This document shows positions 9,340 to 18,956 of a stretch of DNA of 64,000 nucleotides, piece by piece. The translations under genes were made by a program, and so were the position numbers. The first letter of the stretch is position 1; each line of letters opens with the position of its first letter. The notes under the pieces were generated by a model. That model ran no database searches. It was not told the DNA's origin and was given only the letters and a program-made list of their open reading frames with translations. This stretch comes from Desulfobacula sp. (lineage in GTDB: Bacteria > Desulfobacterota > Desulfobacteria > Desulfobacterales > Desulfobacteraceae): positions 124,001 through 188,000 of the forward strand of contig JAMPXP010000001.1 in assembly GCA_023701135.1 (NCBI GenBank), given 5' to 3'.

Positions 9340-11232
9340 TCAATTCAGAAGCTGCGGATCATACTGGATGGTATAGCGTTTTTTCAATTCGGTGATCCAT
9401 GCCTGAAAGGCCTGGCTCTGTTTTCTCCGGGCGATCTGCTGTTTCAGATCCGCAATGGTCTCGGTCATCTCTGAATCATCGGGTATTTTCTTTTCTTTAA
9501 ATCCGACAAGATAATATCCTGTCGGGGCTTCGATGATTTCCGGAAAAATCTTTTGATTCTCATTTAATGAGAAACCAGCCTGGATAAATTCAGGAGAATT
9601 TCCAATACCTTCGATGGCGCCGTTTCTTGAAAACAAAGGGGTGGTTTTGAGTTCAAGACCATGGTCCTTGGCAATCTGTGCCAGAGATTGGGTTTGCTTT
9701 GTTTTTTCAAGATAAAGCCGGGCCTCTTCCTTTGCTTTGGCCTGCCGGAGGTTTTCCGTCAGATCCTTAATAATTTTGTCTTTGGCCTGATCCAGGTTTA
9801 AAACCGTTGCATCGATTTTCTGAACCCGCTTGATCAGATAATAGGAATCCCCAATCTGTTTCACATCACTGACATTGTCTTCCGTCAGTTCAAAGGCAAT
9901 TTTTGCAAATTCCTGACGGTCCTTTATATCAAGCCCTTCACCGCTGATGGAAAATTCCCCTGTTTCCATAACCGGTTTCCCGCTGATCCGAGCCACCTGG
10001 TCCAGATCATCCCCGTCAATGACGGCGTCAAATGCTTCTCCGGCTTTTAGATAGGCCATATTCTGCATTTCCTGAAGCGCCAGGGTCTGCCTTATTTTTT
10101 CCGACACCTGGCTCAGGGTCAATGTGGACGCATTTTCCTTTGAGATCAGCTTGATAATATGCCATCCAAACATGGTTTTGACCGGCTTGCTGATCTCCCC
10201 GGCCTTCATGGAAAAGGCCTGATCCGCAAATGGCTTTACCATCTGTTGTTTTTCAAACCGGCCCAGATATCCGCCGTTGTCCTTTGAAGAATCTTCTGAG
10301 TATTTTTTGGCAAGGCCTTCAAAGCCTTCTCCTTTTATGATCCGGTCATAGATATCAAAGGCCTGTTTTTCAGCTTTTTTTGCCGCATCTTCGGTTGCCT
10401 TTTCATCGACTTTGATCAGGATATGTCCGGCTTCAACGGTTTCGGGAATTTGAAATTCTTTAGGATGCTGGTCATAATAATCTTTAACCTGGGCCTCGGT
10501 AATATTTACCTTATCCTTATGGTCTTCAGGAGCAAAATTCAAATACAGGGCCTTCACTTTGGGTTCGGATTTATATTCATCCTTATGTTCCGCATGATAT
10601 TGCTTTATCTGTGTGTCATCGGGATGGATATCCGTATATTTTTTGGGGTCAAATCCGATATACTCCACTGACGTCTTGGTATTCAAAAACCGATACCAGT
10701 TTTGGGCTTCAATATCAGACACATTGATAGAACTCATCAAAACGGATCTGAGTTTTCCCTCCCGCATGGATATCCTCTGGAGGCGTTCAAAGCTTTCAGG
10801 TGTAAGAGATTCCCGGCTTAAAACGGCCTTATATTGATCCATATTAAACACACCGTCTTTCTGGAAGGCATTGAACGATATCAAAGCATCCTGAAGCTCC
10901 TTTGCAGACACCTTGATATTCAGCTTATCTGCTTCGGCAAGCATTATCTTTTGATTGATCAATGCGTCAAGGGCCTGCTGTTTTATATTCAAGGCCTTTA
11001 ACAGCTCTTCATTTATTTCTTTGCCGAATTGGGCCCGATATTGGTCAACAATGGATTTATAGGTCTGCTGGTATTCCTTCATGGTGATGGGTTCATCATC
11101 AACCGTTGCAATCGAATCCCCTCTTTTTGATCCAAATGATCCGACACCCAGGAAGACAAATACAATGACAATAATCCCAAGGAATATCTTTATGATCCAG
11201 TTTCCGGTATTTTCCCGCAGATAACTCAGCAT
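9340..11232 (-). CDS. ppiD: PpiD-like inner-membrane peptidyl-prolyl isomerase/chaperone
   Basis: A ~630-residue protein with one N-terminal membrane segment (~13-31), then a SurA/PpiD N-terminal chaperone region, a clear parvulin (rotamase) domain at ~250-350 (GHILIKV, YSEDSSKDNGGYLG, FGWHIIKL), and a weaker second parvulin-like part toward the C-terminus. Length and layout match PpiD (about 620 residues) rather than soluble SurA. It should sit in the inner membrane facing the periplasm and help fold secreted and outer-membrane proteins. The start is ATG 11232, because AGGAG lies 6 bases upstream; a GTG one codon earlier (11235) is too close. It is followed immediately by the M16 peptidase gene, so the two are probably cotranscribed. 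Confidence 0.9.
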   Translation of the reverse strand: MLSYLRENTGNWIIKIFLGIIVIVFVFLGVGSFGSKRGDSIATVDDEPITMKEYQQTYKSIVDQYRAQFGKEINEELLKALNIKQQALDALINQKIMLAEADKLNIKVSAKELQDALISFNAFQKDGVFNMDQYKAVLSRESLTPESFERLQRISMREGKLRSVLMSSINVSDIEAQNWYRFLNTKTSVEYIGFDPKKYTDIHPDDTQIKQYHAEHKDEYKSEPKVKALYLNFAPEDHKDKVNITEAQVKDYYDQHPKEFQIPETVEAGHILIKVDEKATEDAAKKAEKQAFDIYDRIIKGEGFEGLAKKYSEDSSKDNGGYLGRFEKQQMVKPFADQAFSMKAGEISKPVKTMFGWHIIKLISKENASTLTLSQVSEKIRQTLALQEMQNMAYLKAGEAFDAVIDGDDLDQVARISGKPVMETGEFSISGEGLDIKDRQEFAKIAFELTEDNVSDVKQIGDSYYLIKRVQKIDATVLNLDQAKDKIIKDLTENLRQAKAKEEARLYLEKTKQTQSLAQIAKDHGLELKTTPLFSRNGAIEGIGNSPEFIQAGFSLNENQKIFPEIIEAPTGYYLVGFKEKKIPDDSEMTETIADLKQQIARRKQSQAFQAWITELKKRYTIQYDPQLLN

Positions 11233-11379
11233 CACGCTCTCCTTAACTCTCCTGAAAAAGGTAATAATTATAAAATAAACAGAGCATATTATCGTTTCAC
11301 GAAAGCCTGTGTCAATATTTTATTCTTTGAAGCGCTATCCTGCCCCTAAATAAAAAAATTCGAAAACTATATTTTTTTA

Positions 11380-11408
11380 TTGACAGGGCAACGGCAATCT
11401 ATTATTTA
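11380..11408 (+). promoter_or_regulatory. Putative sigma-70 promoter of tRNA-Ala
   Basis: A perfect TTGACA -35 box at 11380-11385 is followed by 17 bases and a weak -10-like TATTTA at 11403-11408. This is 17 bases before the mature tRNA 5' end, the right distance for a tRNA promoter with a short leader. The -10 box is poor, so the exact start site is uncertain. Confidence 0.5.
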
Positions 11409-11425
11409 ACTACATCTTCCGATAT

Positions 11426-11501
11426 GGGGCTGTAGCTCAGCTGGGAGAGCGCATGGCTGGCAGCCATGAGGTCAGGGGTTCGATCCCCCTCAGCTCCACC
11501 A
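11426..11501 (+). tRNA. tRNA-Ala (anticodon GGC)
   Basis: A 76-base cloverleaf. The 7-bp acceptor stem pairs GGGGCTG with CAGCTCC (one G-T). The D arm is GCTC/GAGC. The anticodon stem CATGG/CCATG carries loop CTGGCAG, giving anticodon GGC, which reads GCC/GCT alanine codons. The T arm is AGGGG-TTCGATC-CCCCT. The discriminator is A and the CCA end is encoded. It stands alone between divergent or minus-strand protein genes; no terminator with a T-run is evident just after it. Confidence 0.97.
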
Positions 11502-11540
11502 AGTATTATGTTGTAATTTCTTTTATTCGCTGAACAAACG

Positions 11541-12206
11541 TTAAGAAAAATCCTCAATGGAATATAGAAAATGCATCAGGGGATTCAAAAAGGTTTTGGA
11601 AACGTCCTGAAACTCGGTTCCAATGGACAGTTGGTCCTGTTCTCTTCTGACATTGCGCACGACTGAAAGCGCCCCCACTTCTTCGGGCACCCCTGGGAAT
11701 TGACAGTAAACCCGGACAACGTCATTTTCTTTCAATGTCGATAGATTTTGTTTATTGTCCTTGTATTTAAATCTGAGGCCGTTTTTACTGATATCAAAAA
11801 CAACAATGGGAAATTCCGTTTTTTTGGCCTCAACCCGGCCGGGAATGACAACAAAATTCCGTTTTGCAATTCTGAGTTCCCTTTTCTGGACCACCTTGGG
11901 ATATTCCAGGGCAAGGGCCTTGATGGGATTGGTAATGGTTTCGATGACACTGGTCTGAAAGGCAAAAACAGACCCGTCAAACAGGTATTTTATAACAATC
12001 TTATTTCCGGGATAGAGTTTGTTTTGAACGGTTTTATATCTTTTGGGAAGGGTGATGATCATGAATTCATCTTTGAGCATTCCGATAAAAACACTTGTCA
12101 CTGAAAAATTGACTCCCTGTATCTCAAGGTAGACCTGGGTGCCGATATCGATATAAATACCCTCTGATTTATTAAGTTCAAGCAAACCTTCTAATTCTTC
12201 CATCAT
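11541..12206 (-). CDS. PilZ domain protein (YcgR-like, c-di-GMP binding)
   Basis: About 221 residues. The N-terminal ~100 residues resemble the YcgR/PilZN fold ([10 protein letters not shown]...). The C-terminal PilZ domain has the RxxxR linker (RELRIAKR) and the DxSxxG motif (DISKNG) that together bind cyclic di-GMP. Such proteins transmit c-di-GMP levels to motility, secretion or polysaccharide synthesis. The start is placed at ATG 12206 (AAAGG upstream), not the TTG at 12242, because the YcgR-type domain begins at MMEELEG. It is a single gene on the minus strand, downstream of degP and separated from it by that gene's terminator. Output partner unknown; the exopolysaccharide cluster in this window is one possibility (inference). 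Confidence 0.85.
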   Translation of the reverse strand: MMEELEGLLELNKSEGIYIDIGTQVYLEIQGVNFSVTSVFIGMLKDEFMIITLPKRYKTVQNKLYPGNKIVIKYLFDGSVFAFQTSVIETITNPIKALALEYPKVVQKRELRIAKRNFVVIPGRVEAKKTEFPIVVFDISKNGLRFKYKDNKQNLSTLKENDVVRVYCQFPGVPEEVGALSVVRNVRREQDQLSIGTEFQDVSKTFLNPLMHFLYSIEDFS

Positions 12207-12316
12207 CCTGCCTTTATAATAGTAAATTGATCGTTTGAACAATTGACATCCAAGATCGCATCCTGGTTTTGCCTTATCGAATTTTCTATTGTTTCACTAG
12301 ATTTTTGTCAAGCATT

Positions 12317-12355
12317 AAAAAACGGCATTCTTTTCTGCCGGAAAAGAATGCCGTT
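12317..12355 (-). terminator. Rho-independent terminator of degP
   Basis: A perfect 15-bp inverted repeat (arms 12321-12335 and 12341-12355) with a 5-base loop. Read on the minus strand, it is followed by six T. It lies 25 bases past the degP stop codon. Confidence 0.9.
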
Positions 12356-12379
12356 CAATTCATTCAATCGCACAGTCGG

Positions 12380-13798
12380 TTAGGGCTTTTCAACGCTGAT
12401 GACAAAGACCTGGCTGTTGCCCCTTCTGAACAAAAGCTGAACGGTTTCCCCTTTATTGAGATTTTTCAAATACTGCTGGTATTGTTCCAGGGTATTCATT
12501 TTATGGCGATTGATTTCAAGCAAAAGGTCTCCGGGCCTTAGAATGGAGCCTGATGCCTTGCTGCCCTGTTGAATATCCATCAGAACAAGACCTTTAAGGG
12601 TTTCAGGATATCCGAGTTTCCCGGCCAGATCAGCATCCAGGGGTTTGAGCTTGAGCCCGAAAACATCATAGTCTTCTTTCTGTGCAAGGGTTTCCGGATC
12701 ATCAGAAGGCCGTTTGCCCAGCTTGACCTTGATGGTTTTATCCTTACCTTCCCGGATCAATTTGACATTGACGGTATCACCAACGGCGATTCCGGCCACG
12801 GTAAAGGTCAGATCCCTGGATGAATTGACCGGTTTGTCATTGATCTGATAAATGACATCCCCAACCTGGATTCCTGCTTTTTCAGCAGGTTCTCCCTCAA
12901 ATACCTTGGCCACAAAGACCCCTTTAACGTCTTTAAGGCCGTAATATTCTGCAAGCTGCTGGGTGACTTCCTGGATGGCAACCCCCATCCAACCCCTTGA
13001 AACCGTTTTGTCCTGGGTCAATTGGGCAATGATCCCTGTTGCCAGGTCCGAGGGGATGGCAAAGCCTATCCCCTGGCCTGACCGGACAATGGCCGTATTG
13101 ATACCGATCACTTCGCCTTCAAGGTTCAGCAAAGGTCCCCCTGAATTCCCCGGATTAATGGAAGCATCGGTCTGGATAAAATCATCGTAGGGCCCGGACC
13201 CGATGATCCGGCCCTTGGCGCTGACGATGCCGGCAGTGACGGTCTGCTCAAGCCCGAAGGGGCTTCCGATGGCCACCACCCATGAGCCCACCTCGGCCTT
13301 TGAAGAGCTGCCGAATTTCAAGGCCATGAGATTTTTGGCCTCAATTTTAATGAGGGCCAGGTCCGTCATGGGGTCCGTTCCGACAACTTTTCCCTCATAT
13401 TCCTTATTGTCATGCAAGATGACCTTGATCTGATCGGCATCTTTAATGACGTGGTTATTGGTTACTATATATCCGTCCTCGGAGATAATAAACCCTGAGC
13501 CCAGGCTGCTTTCTTTTCTGTTCCGGGGCTGCTGTTGAAGAAAGGGACCAAAAAATTCCTCAAACATGTCCTGGTCTCCGCCAAAGGGAGAACCGAAAAA
13601 ATGCCGGTATACCCTACCGCCGCCTTCCAGGGTTTTTTGGGTTTGAATATTGACAACAGCCGGTTTTGCCTGCCGGGCCAGTTCAGAAAAGGTCTCCGGA
13701 ACCATCTGAACAGCGGCATAACTGATTTTTTCCAGGGCCGGGAACACCAACAGGCTGAATACCATCAGCATCACCCATAGTTTATTTGTCTGTTTCAT
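12380..13798 (-). CDS. degP: DegP/HtrA-type periplasmic serine protease
   Basis: 472 residues with a cleavable signal peptide (hydrophobic core ~8-20, AxxA-type cut near 29). The trypsin-like S1C protease domain shows the full triad: His116 (NNHVIKD), Asp146 (DPMTDLALI) and Ser219 (NPGNSGGPL). Two PDZ domains follow (~280-370 and ~385-470), the DegP/DegQ layout. It degrades or refolds misfolded envelope proteins. It ends in a strong terminator. Directly upstream on the same strand, 66 bases away, lies an OmpR-EnvZ-type pair, which recalls the Cpx-DegP link of enterobacteria; regulation by that pair is inference, as no operator was identified. Confidence 0.95.
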   Translation of the reverse strand: MKQTNKLWVMLMVFSLLVFPALEKISYAAVQMVPETFSELARQAKPAVVNIQTQKTLEGGGRVYRHFFGSPFGGDQDMFEEFFGPFLQQQPRNRKESSLGSGFIISEDGYIVTNNHVIKDADQIKVILHDNKEYEGKVVGTDPMTDLALIKIEAKNLMALKFGSSSKAEVGSWVVAIGSPFGLEQTVTAGIVSAKGRIIGSGPYDDFIQTDASINPGNSGGPLLNLEGEVIGINTAIVRSGQGIGFAIPSDLATGIIAQLTQDKTVSRGWMGVAIQEVTQQLAEYYGLKDVKGVFVAKVFEGEPAEKAGIQVGDVIYQINDKPVNSSRDLTFTVAGIAVGDTVNVKLIREGKDKTIKVKLGKRPSDDPETLAQKEDYDVFGLKLKPLDADLAGKLGYPETLKGLVLMDIQQGSKASGSILRPGDLLLEINRHKMNTLEQYQQYLKNLNKGETVQLLFRRGNSQVFVISVEKP

Positions 13799-13864
13799 GA
13801 CATCCTCCAGATTTATGTTGTATACTGCCTACCTGTTCGTAATCATAATACATAAACATGACAA

Positions 13865-15271
13865 TTAAATGATCTTTAAATTACGAATTGGTAATCTCAT
13901 TTCAAATACAGATCCCGTATCCGGGTGGCTGGAGACACGAATATCGCCTTTGTGCCGCCGGACAATGGTTCTGGCCAGGCTCAGCCCCAATCCCGTGCCT
14001 GAACTGGTCCGGGAGGATTCAACCCTGAAAAACCGTTCGAAAATTTTTTCATGATATTCCGGAAGGATACCGATCCCGGTATCCGCCACCCGTATGACCG
14101 CGGTCTGGTTTTCAAGAATTGCGGTAATCCGGACCATACCGTCCTTTGGTGTATATTTGATGGCATTGTCCAGAAGATTGGAAAAAGCCCTTTGAAGCAT
14201 CCGGACATCCGCATCCACAAAAATATCATCCGCAATTTCATTGGCAAATGAAATCCGTTTATCTTCTGCCAGGGGAGAGAACAAATCACAGGCGCCTTTG
14301 ATCATATCCGTGAGATTGACGGTATCGAACGTAAAATCCCCTTCTCCGGATTCCGTCTTTGAAATCATCAGCATGGTATTGATCATATCCAAAAGCCGGT
14401 CCGATTCTTCAATGGTATTGGCCGCCATATGGCGATAGTCTTCAAGCCCCTCTTCATGAACCAGGGCCAGTTCGGCAAATCCCCTGATCCGAGTGACGGG
14501 GCTTTTCAGATCATGGGCGATATTATCACTCATCTCCCGGATACTTTTAACAAGCTCTTCTATTCTGTCGAGCATTGAATTAAAGGTGATGACGAGATGA
14601 TCCAGCTCATCTTTGTTCCCTGTCCCCTGGACCCGGGCCTCCAGGTTTGAACCGGAAATGTTTTGAGCTGTACGGGTAATGGTTTCAACCCGTGATAGGG
14701 TTTCTCTCACCAGAAGCCAGCCGGACACGGCAGAAAAAAGAACAATAAATCCCATGGCGCTGATAAATACCAGTTTAAACGCGGACATGAATTTTGAATA
14801 CACATCCATGGCAATCCCGGTCTGTAAAATGGCATTGGCTGCCACATAACTGTATAAAATCCTGGCTTTCTGACGGGTGGAAGGGACTTCTATGGTTTCA
14901 AAAATATTGAGCTTTTGAAGGCTGAGTTTCTGCAGGGCGGCCTGACTGACATGGACATTTTTCCAATAGGACATACGGGAAGAGGCGAAGACTTCCCCGG
15001 TGGGGTAAACGATCCTGAAAAAAATCAGCTTCTCTCCGGCGGCCTGGGCTTCCAGAACGGCCAGTTGCCTTGCTCCCATCAATCCGTTGGTACGGATAAT
15101 GGCGGTAAATTTAGAGGCCTGGTCCGTCAGTTCCCGGTCGATCTGGTTTTGAAGGGTCTGGGTGGCCAGATAATAAAACAATAGAAATACAAAGCCGGAG
15201 CAGATGGTAAAAATTCCCGTGAACCAGAGGGTCAGCCGGAAAGCGATCGTATTGAAGATTTTATGCTTCAT
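13865..15271 (-). CDS. Two-component sensor histidine kinase
   Basis: 468 residues. It has two membrane segments (~12-36 and ~166-190) bracketing a periplasmic sensor of ~130 residues, a HAMP linker (~190-240), a HisKA domain with phospho-acceptor His253 (NIAHDLKSPVTR), and an HATPase domain with N (NLLDNAIKY), G1 (DTGIGI) and G2 (GTGLGLSLA) boxes. This is an orthodox EnvZ/CpxA/QseC-type kinase. Its start overlaps the end of the response regulator gene by 11 bases, so the two are translationally coupled. The signal is not predictable from sequence; position just upstream of degP suggests envelope stress. Confidence 0.95.
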   Translation of the reverse strand: MKHKIFNTIAFRLTLWFTGIFTICSGFVFLLFYYLATQTLQNQIDRELTDQASKFTAIIRTNGLMGARQLAVLEAQAAGEKLIFFRIVYPTGEVFASSRMSYWKNVHVSQAALQKLSLQKLNIFETIEVPSTRQKARILYSYVAANAILQTGIAMDVYSKFMSAFKLVFISAMGFIVLFSAVSGWLLVRETLSRVETITRTAQNISGSNLEARVQGTGNKDELDHLVITFNSMLDRIEELVKSIREMSDNIAHDLKSPVTRIRGFAELALVHEEGLEDYRHMAANTIEESDRLLDMINTMLMISKTESGEGDFTFDTVNLTDMIKGACDLFSPLAEDKRISFANEIADDIFVDADVRMLQRAFSNLLDNAIKYTPKDGMVRITAILENQTAVIRVADTGIGILPEYHEKIFERFFRVESSRTSSGTGLGLSLARTIVRRHKGDIRVSSHPDTGSVFEMRLPIRNLKII

Positions 15272-15941
15272 CGTTTTTCAGGACATATCCCGCGCCCCGG
15301 ACCGTATGAATCAACTTGGGTTCAAAGTCTTTATCGATCTTGTCTCTTAACCGGCAGATGCGCGCCTCCACCACATTGGTCATGGGATCAAAATTATAAT
15401 TCCAAACATGCTCCATGATCATGGTTTTTGAAACCACTTTTTTCGTGTTCCGCAGCAGATACTCGAGCAGGGAGAATTCCAGGGGCTGCAAGTCAATGAT
15501 TTCATTTTTACGCGTGACCCGGCGTTTCAGGATATCCATGGTCAAATCGGCATAGGAGAGCTTTACCGGATCAATCACATTGCCGGCCCTCCGGATAAGG
15601 GCCTGGACCCGGGCCAGAAGTTCGGAAAAGGCAAAGGGTTTTGTCAGATAATCATCGGCCCCGGCCTGAAGCCCGCCGACCCGGTCATCCACCCTGTCCC
15701 GGGCGCTCAGGATAATAATGGGCGTATTGTTCTTTTCCCTGCGGATATTTTTGATAAGGGTGATGCCGTCCATTTCAGGCAGCATGATATCCACGATCAT
15801 AGCATCATAGAGATTGTCAAAGGCCATATCCAGCCCTGTTTTCCCGGTCTGGGCCTGATCCACTGCAAATCCTGAGGATTTAAGGCCCTTTTGAATAAAT
15901 TCCGAAATTTTGATATCATCCTCAATCACAAGAATTCTCAT
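15261..15941 (-). CDS. OmpR/PhoB-family response regulator
   Basis: 226 residues. The receiver domain has acidic pocket EDD (8-9), phospho-acceptor Asp51 (MIVDIMLPEMDG) and the conserved Lys in LTKPF. The C-terminal winged helix (~125-222) ends in the typical IHTVRGAGYVL. It is a DNA-binding regulator controlled by the overlapping kinase. It is the first gene of a likely regulator-kinase(-degP) transcription unit. Confidence 0.96.
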   Translation of the reverse strand: MRILVIEDDIKISEFIQKGLKSSGFAVDQAQTGKTGLDMAFDNLYDAMIVDIMLPEMDGITLIKNIRREKNNTPIIILSARDRVDDRVGGLQAGADDYLTKPFAFSELLARVQALIRRAGNVIDPVKLSYADLTMDILKRRVTRKNEIIDLQPLEFSLLEYLLRNTKKVVSKTMIMEHVWNYNFDPMTNVVEARICRLRDKIDKDFEPKLIHTVRGAGYVLKNDEA

Positions 15942-15969
15942 GACAACACCAGGCTCCGGTTATTGGGTG

Positions 15970-15995
15970 AAAGGCTTTTGCCGAAAAAAGCCTTT
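15970..15995. repeat. Inverted repeat between the response regulator and ABC-F genes
   Basis: Arms of 10 bp (15970-15979 and 15986-15995) with a 6-base loop lie in the divergent intergenic region, 29 bases before the regulator start. It could be a leader hairpin of the two-component mRNA, a weak terminator on the plus strand (T-rich right arm), or an operator. The sequence alone does not decide. Confidence 0.4.
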
Positions 15996-16123
15996 TGTCT
16001 TATTGCCGATACTGCATTATAATATTTTAACGCGACAAATCAATGAATGAATCGGTTTGAGTTTTAACCGGTTGCATGATAGACATGGAGCCCAATGAAC
16101 GCCTATATAAAAAAGAGCCCTGT

Positions 16124-17932
16124 ATGAGCCTGATTTTCAGCCTGAAAAACATTTCTAAAACCTATGGGGATGATACCCTGTTCCAGGACCTTTCCTTTGA
16201 TTTTAAATTAAACGAAAAGCTGGGCCTCATCGGCATGAATGGGTCCGGAAAATCCACCCTGTTAAAATTGATCGGAGGAGAGGTTCAACCGGATATGGGG
16301 GAATTGATCACCAGGACCGGATTGAGAATTGTTTATCTTCCCCAGGAAGACCGCCTTGATCCGGACCGGACCATTGAAGAGCATTTGTATGACGGTTTAA
16401 AAGAAAATTTTCTTGATGAAAAAGAAAACCACCGGATTGTTCAGAAAGCCTTGGGGACGACCGGATTCCCGGACCCTCACCTGAAGGCTTCAACATTATC
16501 CGGCGGGTGGAAAAAAAAGCTGGCCATTACCCGTGCCCTCTGCTGGCGGCCGGACCTTCTCTTATTGGACGAACCCACCAATCATCTGGACATTACCGGC
16601 ATACTATGGCTGGAAGAAACCTTAAAAGAGGCCCGGTTTTCCTTCATCGTGGTCAGCCACGACCGGTCCTTTCTTGAAAATATCTGTTACCATATCATGG
16701 AAATCGGCCAGTATTACCCGTCCGGATATTTTAAAATCCAGGGCCCATATAAAACCTTTGAAAAAGAGCGGCAGAATTTTCTCCTGGCCCAGGAAAAACA
16801 ACAGGTTTCTCTGGCCGGCAAGATGAGAAGGGAAGACGAATGGCTCAGGCAAGGGGCAAAGGCCAGAAGCACAAAGGCCAAATACAGAATCGAACAGGCC
16901 CAAAATCTAAGGATGGAATTATATGCCGTAAAGGAACGAAACAAATCCTTGGCAACCCTTGACATTGATTTTGATTCCACGGGCCGGCGGACAAAATCGC
17001 TTTTAAGGGCCTGGCAATTAAAAAAGACCATCAACGGTAAGGCCTTGTTTTCCAATCTTACCTTTGAACTGGGCCCGAAATTCGTTCTGGGGGTGGTGGG
17101 CGAAAACGGCACAGGAAAATCCACTTTTTTATCGATTCTTGAAAAAAAGATTCAACCGGATGAAGGGAAAGTCGAATGGGTCCAGGAATTAAAACTGGCT
17201 GTATTTGACCAGACCCGTTCAAAACTGAATCCTGAACTCACCTTGAAAGAGGCATTGAATCCTGCCGGCGGCGACAGTGTGAATTATAAGGGCGCCAGTA
17301 TCCATATCGTGACCTGGGCCAAGCGCTTTCTCTTCATGCCAGATCAACTGGATATGCCGGTCAAAAAACTATCCGGCGGAGAAAAGGCGCGCATCCTTCT
17401 GGCCAATATCATGCTGACCCCCTGTGACGTCCTGCTTCTGGATGAACCCACCAACGACCTTGATATTCTGTCTCTGGAAGTCCTTGAAGAAAGCATCCGG
17501 CAATTTGCCGGCGCCGTCGTCATTGTATCCCATGACCGCTATCTCATGGACAAGGTCTGCAACCGGATCCTTTATCTGGATCCAAGGTCCGGCAATCATT
17601 TTTTTGCCAATTTTGACCAGGTGATCAAACACCGGCAAACGCTGGTGGAAAAGCCTGAAAAAAATAAAAAACCTGAAAAGAAAAAACCGTCTAAAGTCGT
17701 TGGTTTTTCATTTAAGGATAAATTTGAACTGGATCATATGGAAGAAAAAATCCTGGCTGCAGAAACCGAGGTTGAAGAAATATCCGACAAATTGCAGGAG
17801 ACCGAGGTGATCAACAGCATGGACAAAATGAACCATTTCTGTTCTCTACTCAAAGATGCCCAGGAGCGGGTTCAGGCCCTTTACGACAGATGGGAAACCC
17901 TTGAGGCCAAGAAACTGGGTTCAGATCTGTGA
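16124..17932 (+). CDS. ABC-F family ATPase (Uup/EttA-like)
   Basis: About 602 residues with two ABC domains and no membrane segments: Walker A GMNGSGKST and GENGTGKST, signatures LSGGWKKK and LSGGEKAR, Walker B LLLLDEPTNHLD and VLLLDEPTNDLD. Between them is a basic linker (~230-300), and the C-terminus is a lysine-rich coiled coil as in Uup. ABC-F proteins act on the ribosome, relieving stalls or modulating translation; some give antibiotic resistance. The start is set at ATG 16124, where the ABC domain begins (MSLIFSLKNISKTYG); an in-frame ATG at 16076 would add 16 unremarkable residues. Confidence 0.93.
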   Translation: MSLIFSLKNISKTYGDDTLFQDLSFDFKLNEKLGLIGMNGSGKSTLLKLIGGEVQPDMGELITRTGLRIVYLPQEDRLDPDRTIEEHLYDGLKENFLDEKENHRIVQKALGTTGFPDPHLKASTLSGGWKKKLAITRALCWRPDLLLLDEPTNHLDITGILWLEETLKEARFSFIVVSHDRSFLENICYHIMEIGQYYPSGYFKIQGPYKTFEKERQNFLLAQEKQQVSLAGKMRREDEWLRQGAKARSTKAKYRIEQAQNLRMELYAVKERNKSLATLDIDFDSTGRRTKSLLRAWQLKKTINGKALFSNLTFELGPKFVLGVVGENGTGKSTFLSILEKKIQPDEGKVEWVQELKLAVFDQTRSKLNPELTLKEALNPAGGDSVNYKGASIHIVTWAKRFLFMPDQLDMPVKKLSGGEKARILLANIMLTPCDVLLLDEPTNDLDILSLEVLEESIRQFAGAVVIVSHDRYLMDKVCNRILYLDPRSGNHFFANFDQVIKHRQTLVEKPEKNKKPEKKKPSKVVGFSFKDKFELDHMEEKILAAETEVEEISDKLQETEVINSMDKMNHFCSLLKDAQERVQALYDRWETLEAKKLGSDL

Positions 17933-17938
17933 AAAATG

Positions 17939-18949
17939 CTAAACCAGACCCAGATCAATGGCTTTTATGACCTGTTTCGCCTCTTCAAAACCAGGATCTT
18001 TATCCAGGGCGGTCTTGAAAAACGCCTTGGCTGTTTCGGTTTCTTTCATGTCTAAATGAAGCCGGCCCATATTATAATAGATATAGGGTTCATCCGGATG
18101 GATTTTCAATGCCTTATGATAATGGGAAAGGGCAATTTTCGGCTCCCCTTTTTTTCGATACAGCACTCCCAGGGTATTAAATACATTGAGAGAACTGGTA
18201 CCGGATTCAAGAATTTCATTTAAAATATCTTCAGCCGCCCCAATTTTCTCAGTATCCATATAAATCTCGGCAGCCAGCCGCATATATTCCTCTGCTTTGA
18301 CAAGGTCCCCTAAAAGCTTATAGACCCTTCCCATTTCTTCATAGGCCCTGGCAAAAAGCCGGTCTAATTTCGTGGCCATGGAAAAGGCTTCAATGGCCTC
18401 GCTGTGCTTGCCCTGGGAGGTTTTGATATAACCGATATTAAAATAGTATTCCGGATTCTCTTTTTGGTGGATGAGACGTGTAAAGATATCCAGAGCCTTA
18501 TCATATTCCTTTTTTTCAATGAACTGCAAACCATGGTTCATGTTCTCCATGGCCTTTTGGATGACGGGTTCGTCTTTATTTTCAAGGGCCAGCGCCAGTT
18601 TGTCATAAATCCGGCTTTCATCGTAAGGGATGACAAAAAGGCCTGTTACCCCTGTTTGCCCGGCCCGGAGCACTTTTATTTTTGTAAAGGCATTGTCCGT
18701 CAGAAAAAACGGGGTATCGGAAACCCCTTCTTCCCTCCGGATAATCCTCAGGAGTGCAAGACCGGACATTTCCCTCATTTCATAGGCACTGATGACACAA
18801 TCCGGTTTTCTGGATTTCAGAAAAACCCAGGCGCCGACCCCTCCCTCGGCCAAAGACACCTGATGAAAGCCCAAAGCCTTTATAAGGGCGGCCAAGTGAC
18901 CGAGTTCGGTTTTATTATCATTGACCAGAAGAATATGTTTGTCCTGCAT
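17939..18949 (-). CDS. Pseudo-receiver plus TPR protein
   Basis: 336 residues. Residues 1-125 have a CheY-like receiver fold, but the phospho-acceptor site is lost: the usual D-x-x-M-P stretch reads ISAYEMRE, so the Asp position is Ala55. One residue of the acidic pair is Asn (VNDN), and the switch Lys is absent (VIPYDES). Residues ~140-330 are at least five tetratricopeptide repeats (for example YYFNIGYIKTSQGKHSEAIEAF and YIYYNMGRLHLDMKETETAK). It is thus probably a phosphorylation-independent protein-interaction scaffold. It starts 7 bases after the adenylate cyclase gene, implying cotranscription and a possible link to cAMP signalling (inference). Confidence 0.85.
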   Translation of the reverse strand: MQDKHILLVNDNKTELGHLAALIKALGFHQVSLAEGGVGAWVFLKSRKPDCVISAYEMREMSGLALLRIIRREEGVSDTPFFLTDNAFTKIKVLRAGQTGVTGLFVIPYDESRIYDKLALALENKDEPVIQKAMENMNHGLQFIEKKEYDKALDIFTRLIHQKENPEYYFNIGYIKTSQGKHSEAIEAFSMATKLDRLFARAYEEMGRVYKLLGDLVKAEEYMRLAAEIYMDTEKIGAAEDILNEILESGTSSLNVFNTLGVLYRKKGEPKIALSHYHKALKIHPDEPYIYYNMGRLHLDMKETETAKAFFKTALDKDPGFEEAKQVIKAIDLGLV

Positions 18950-18956
18950 GGTGTTC

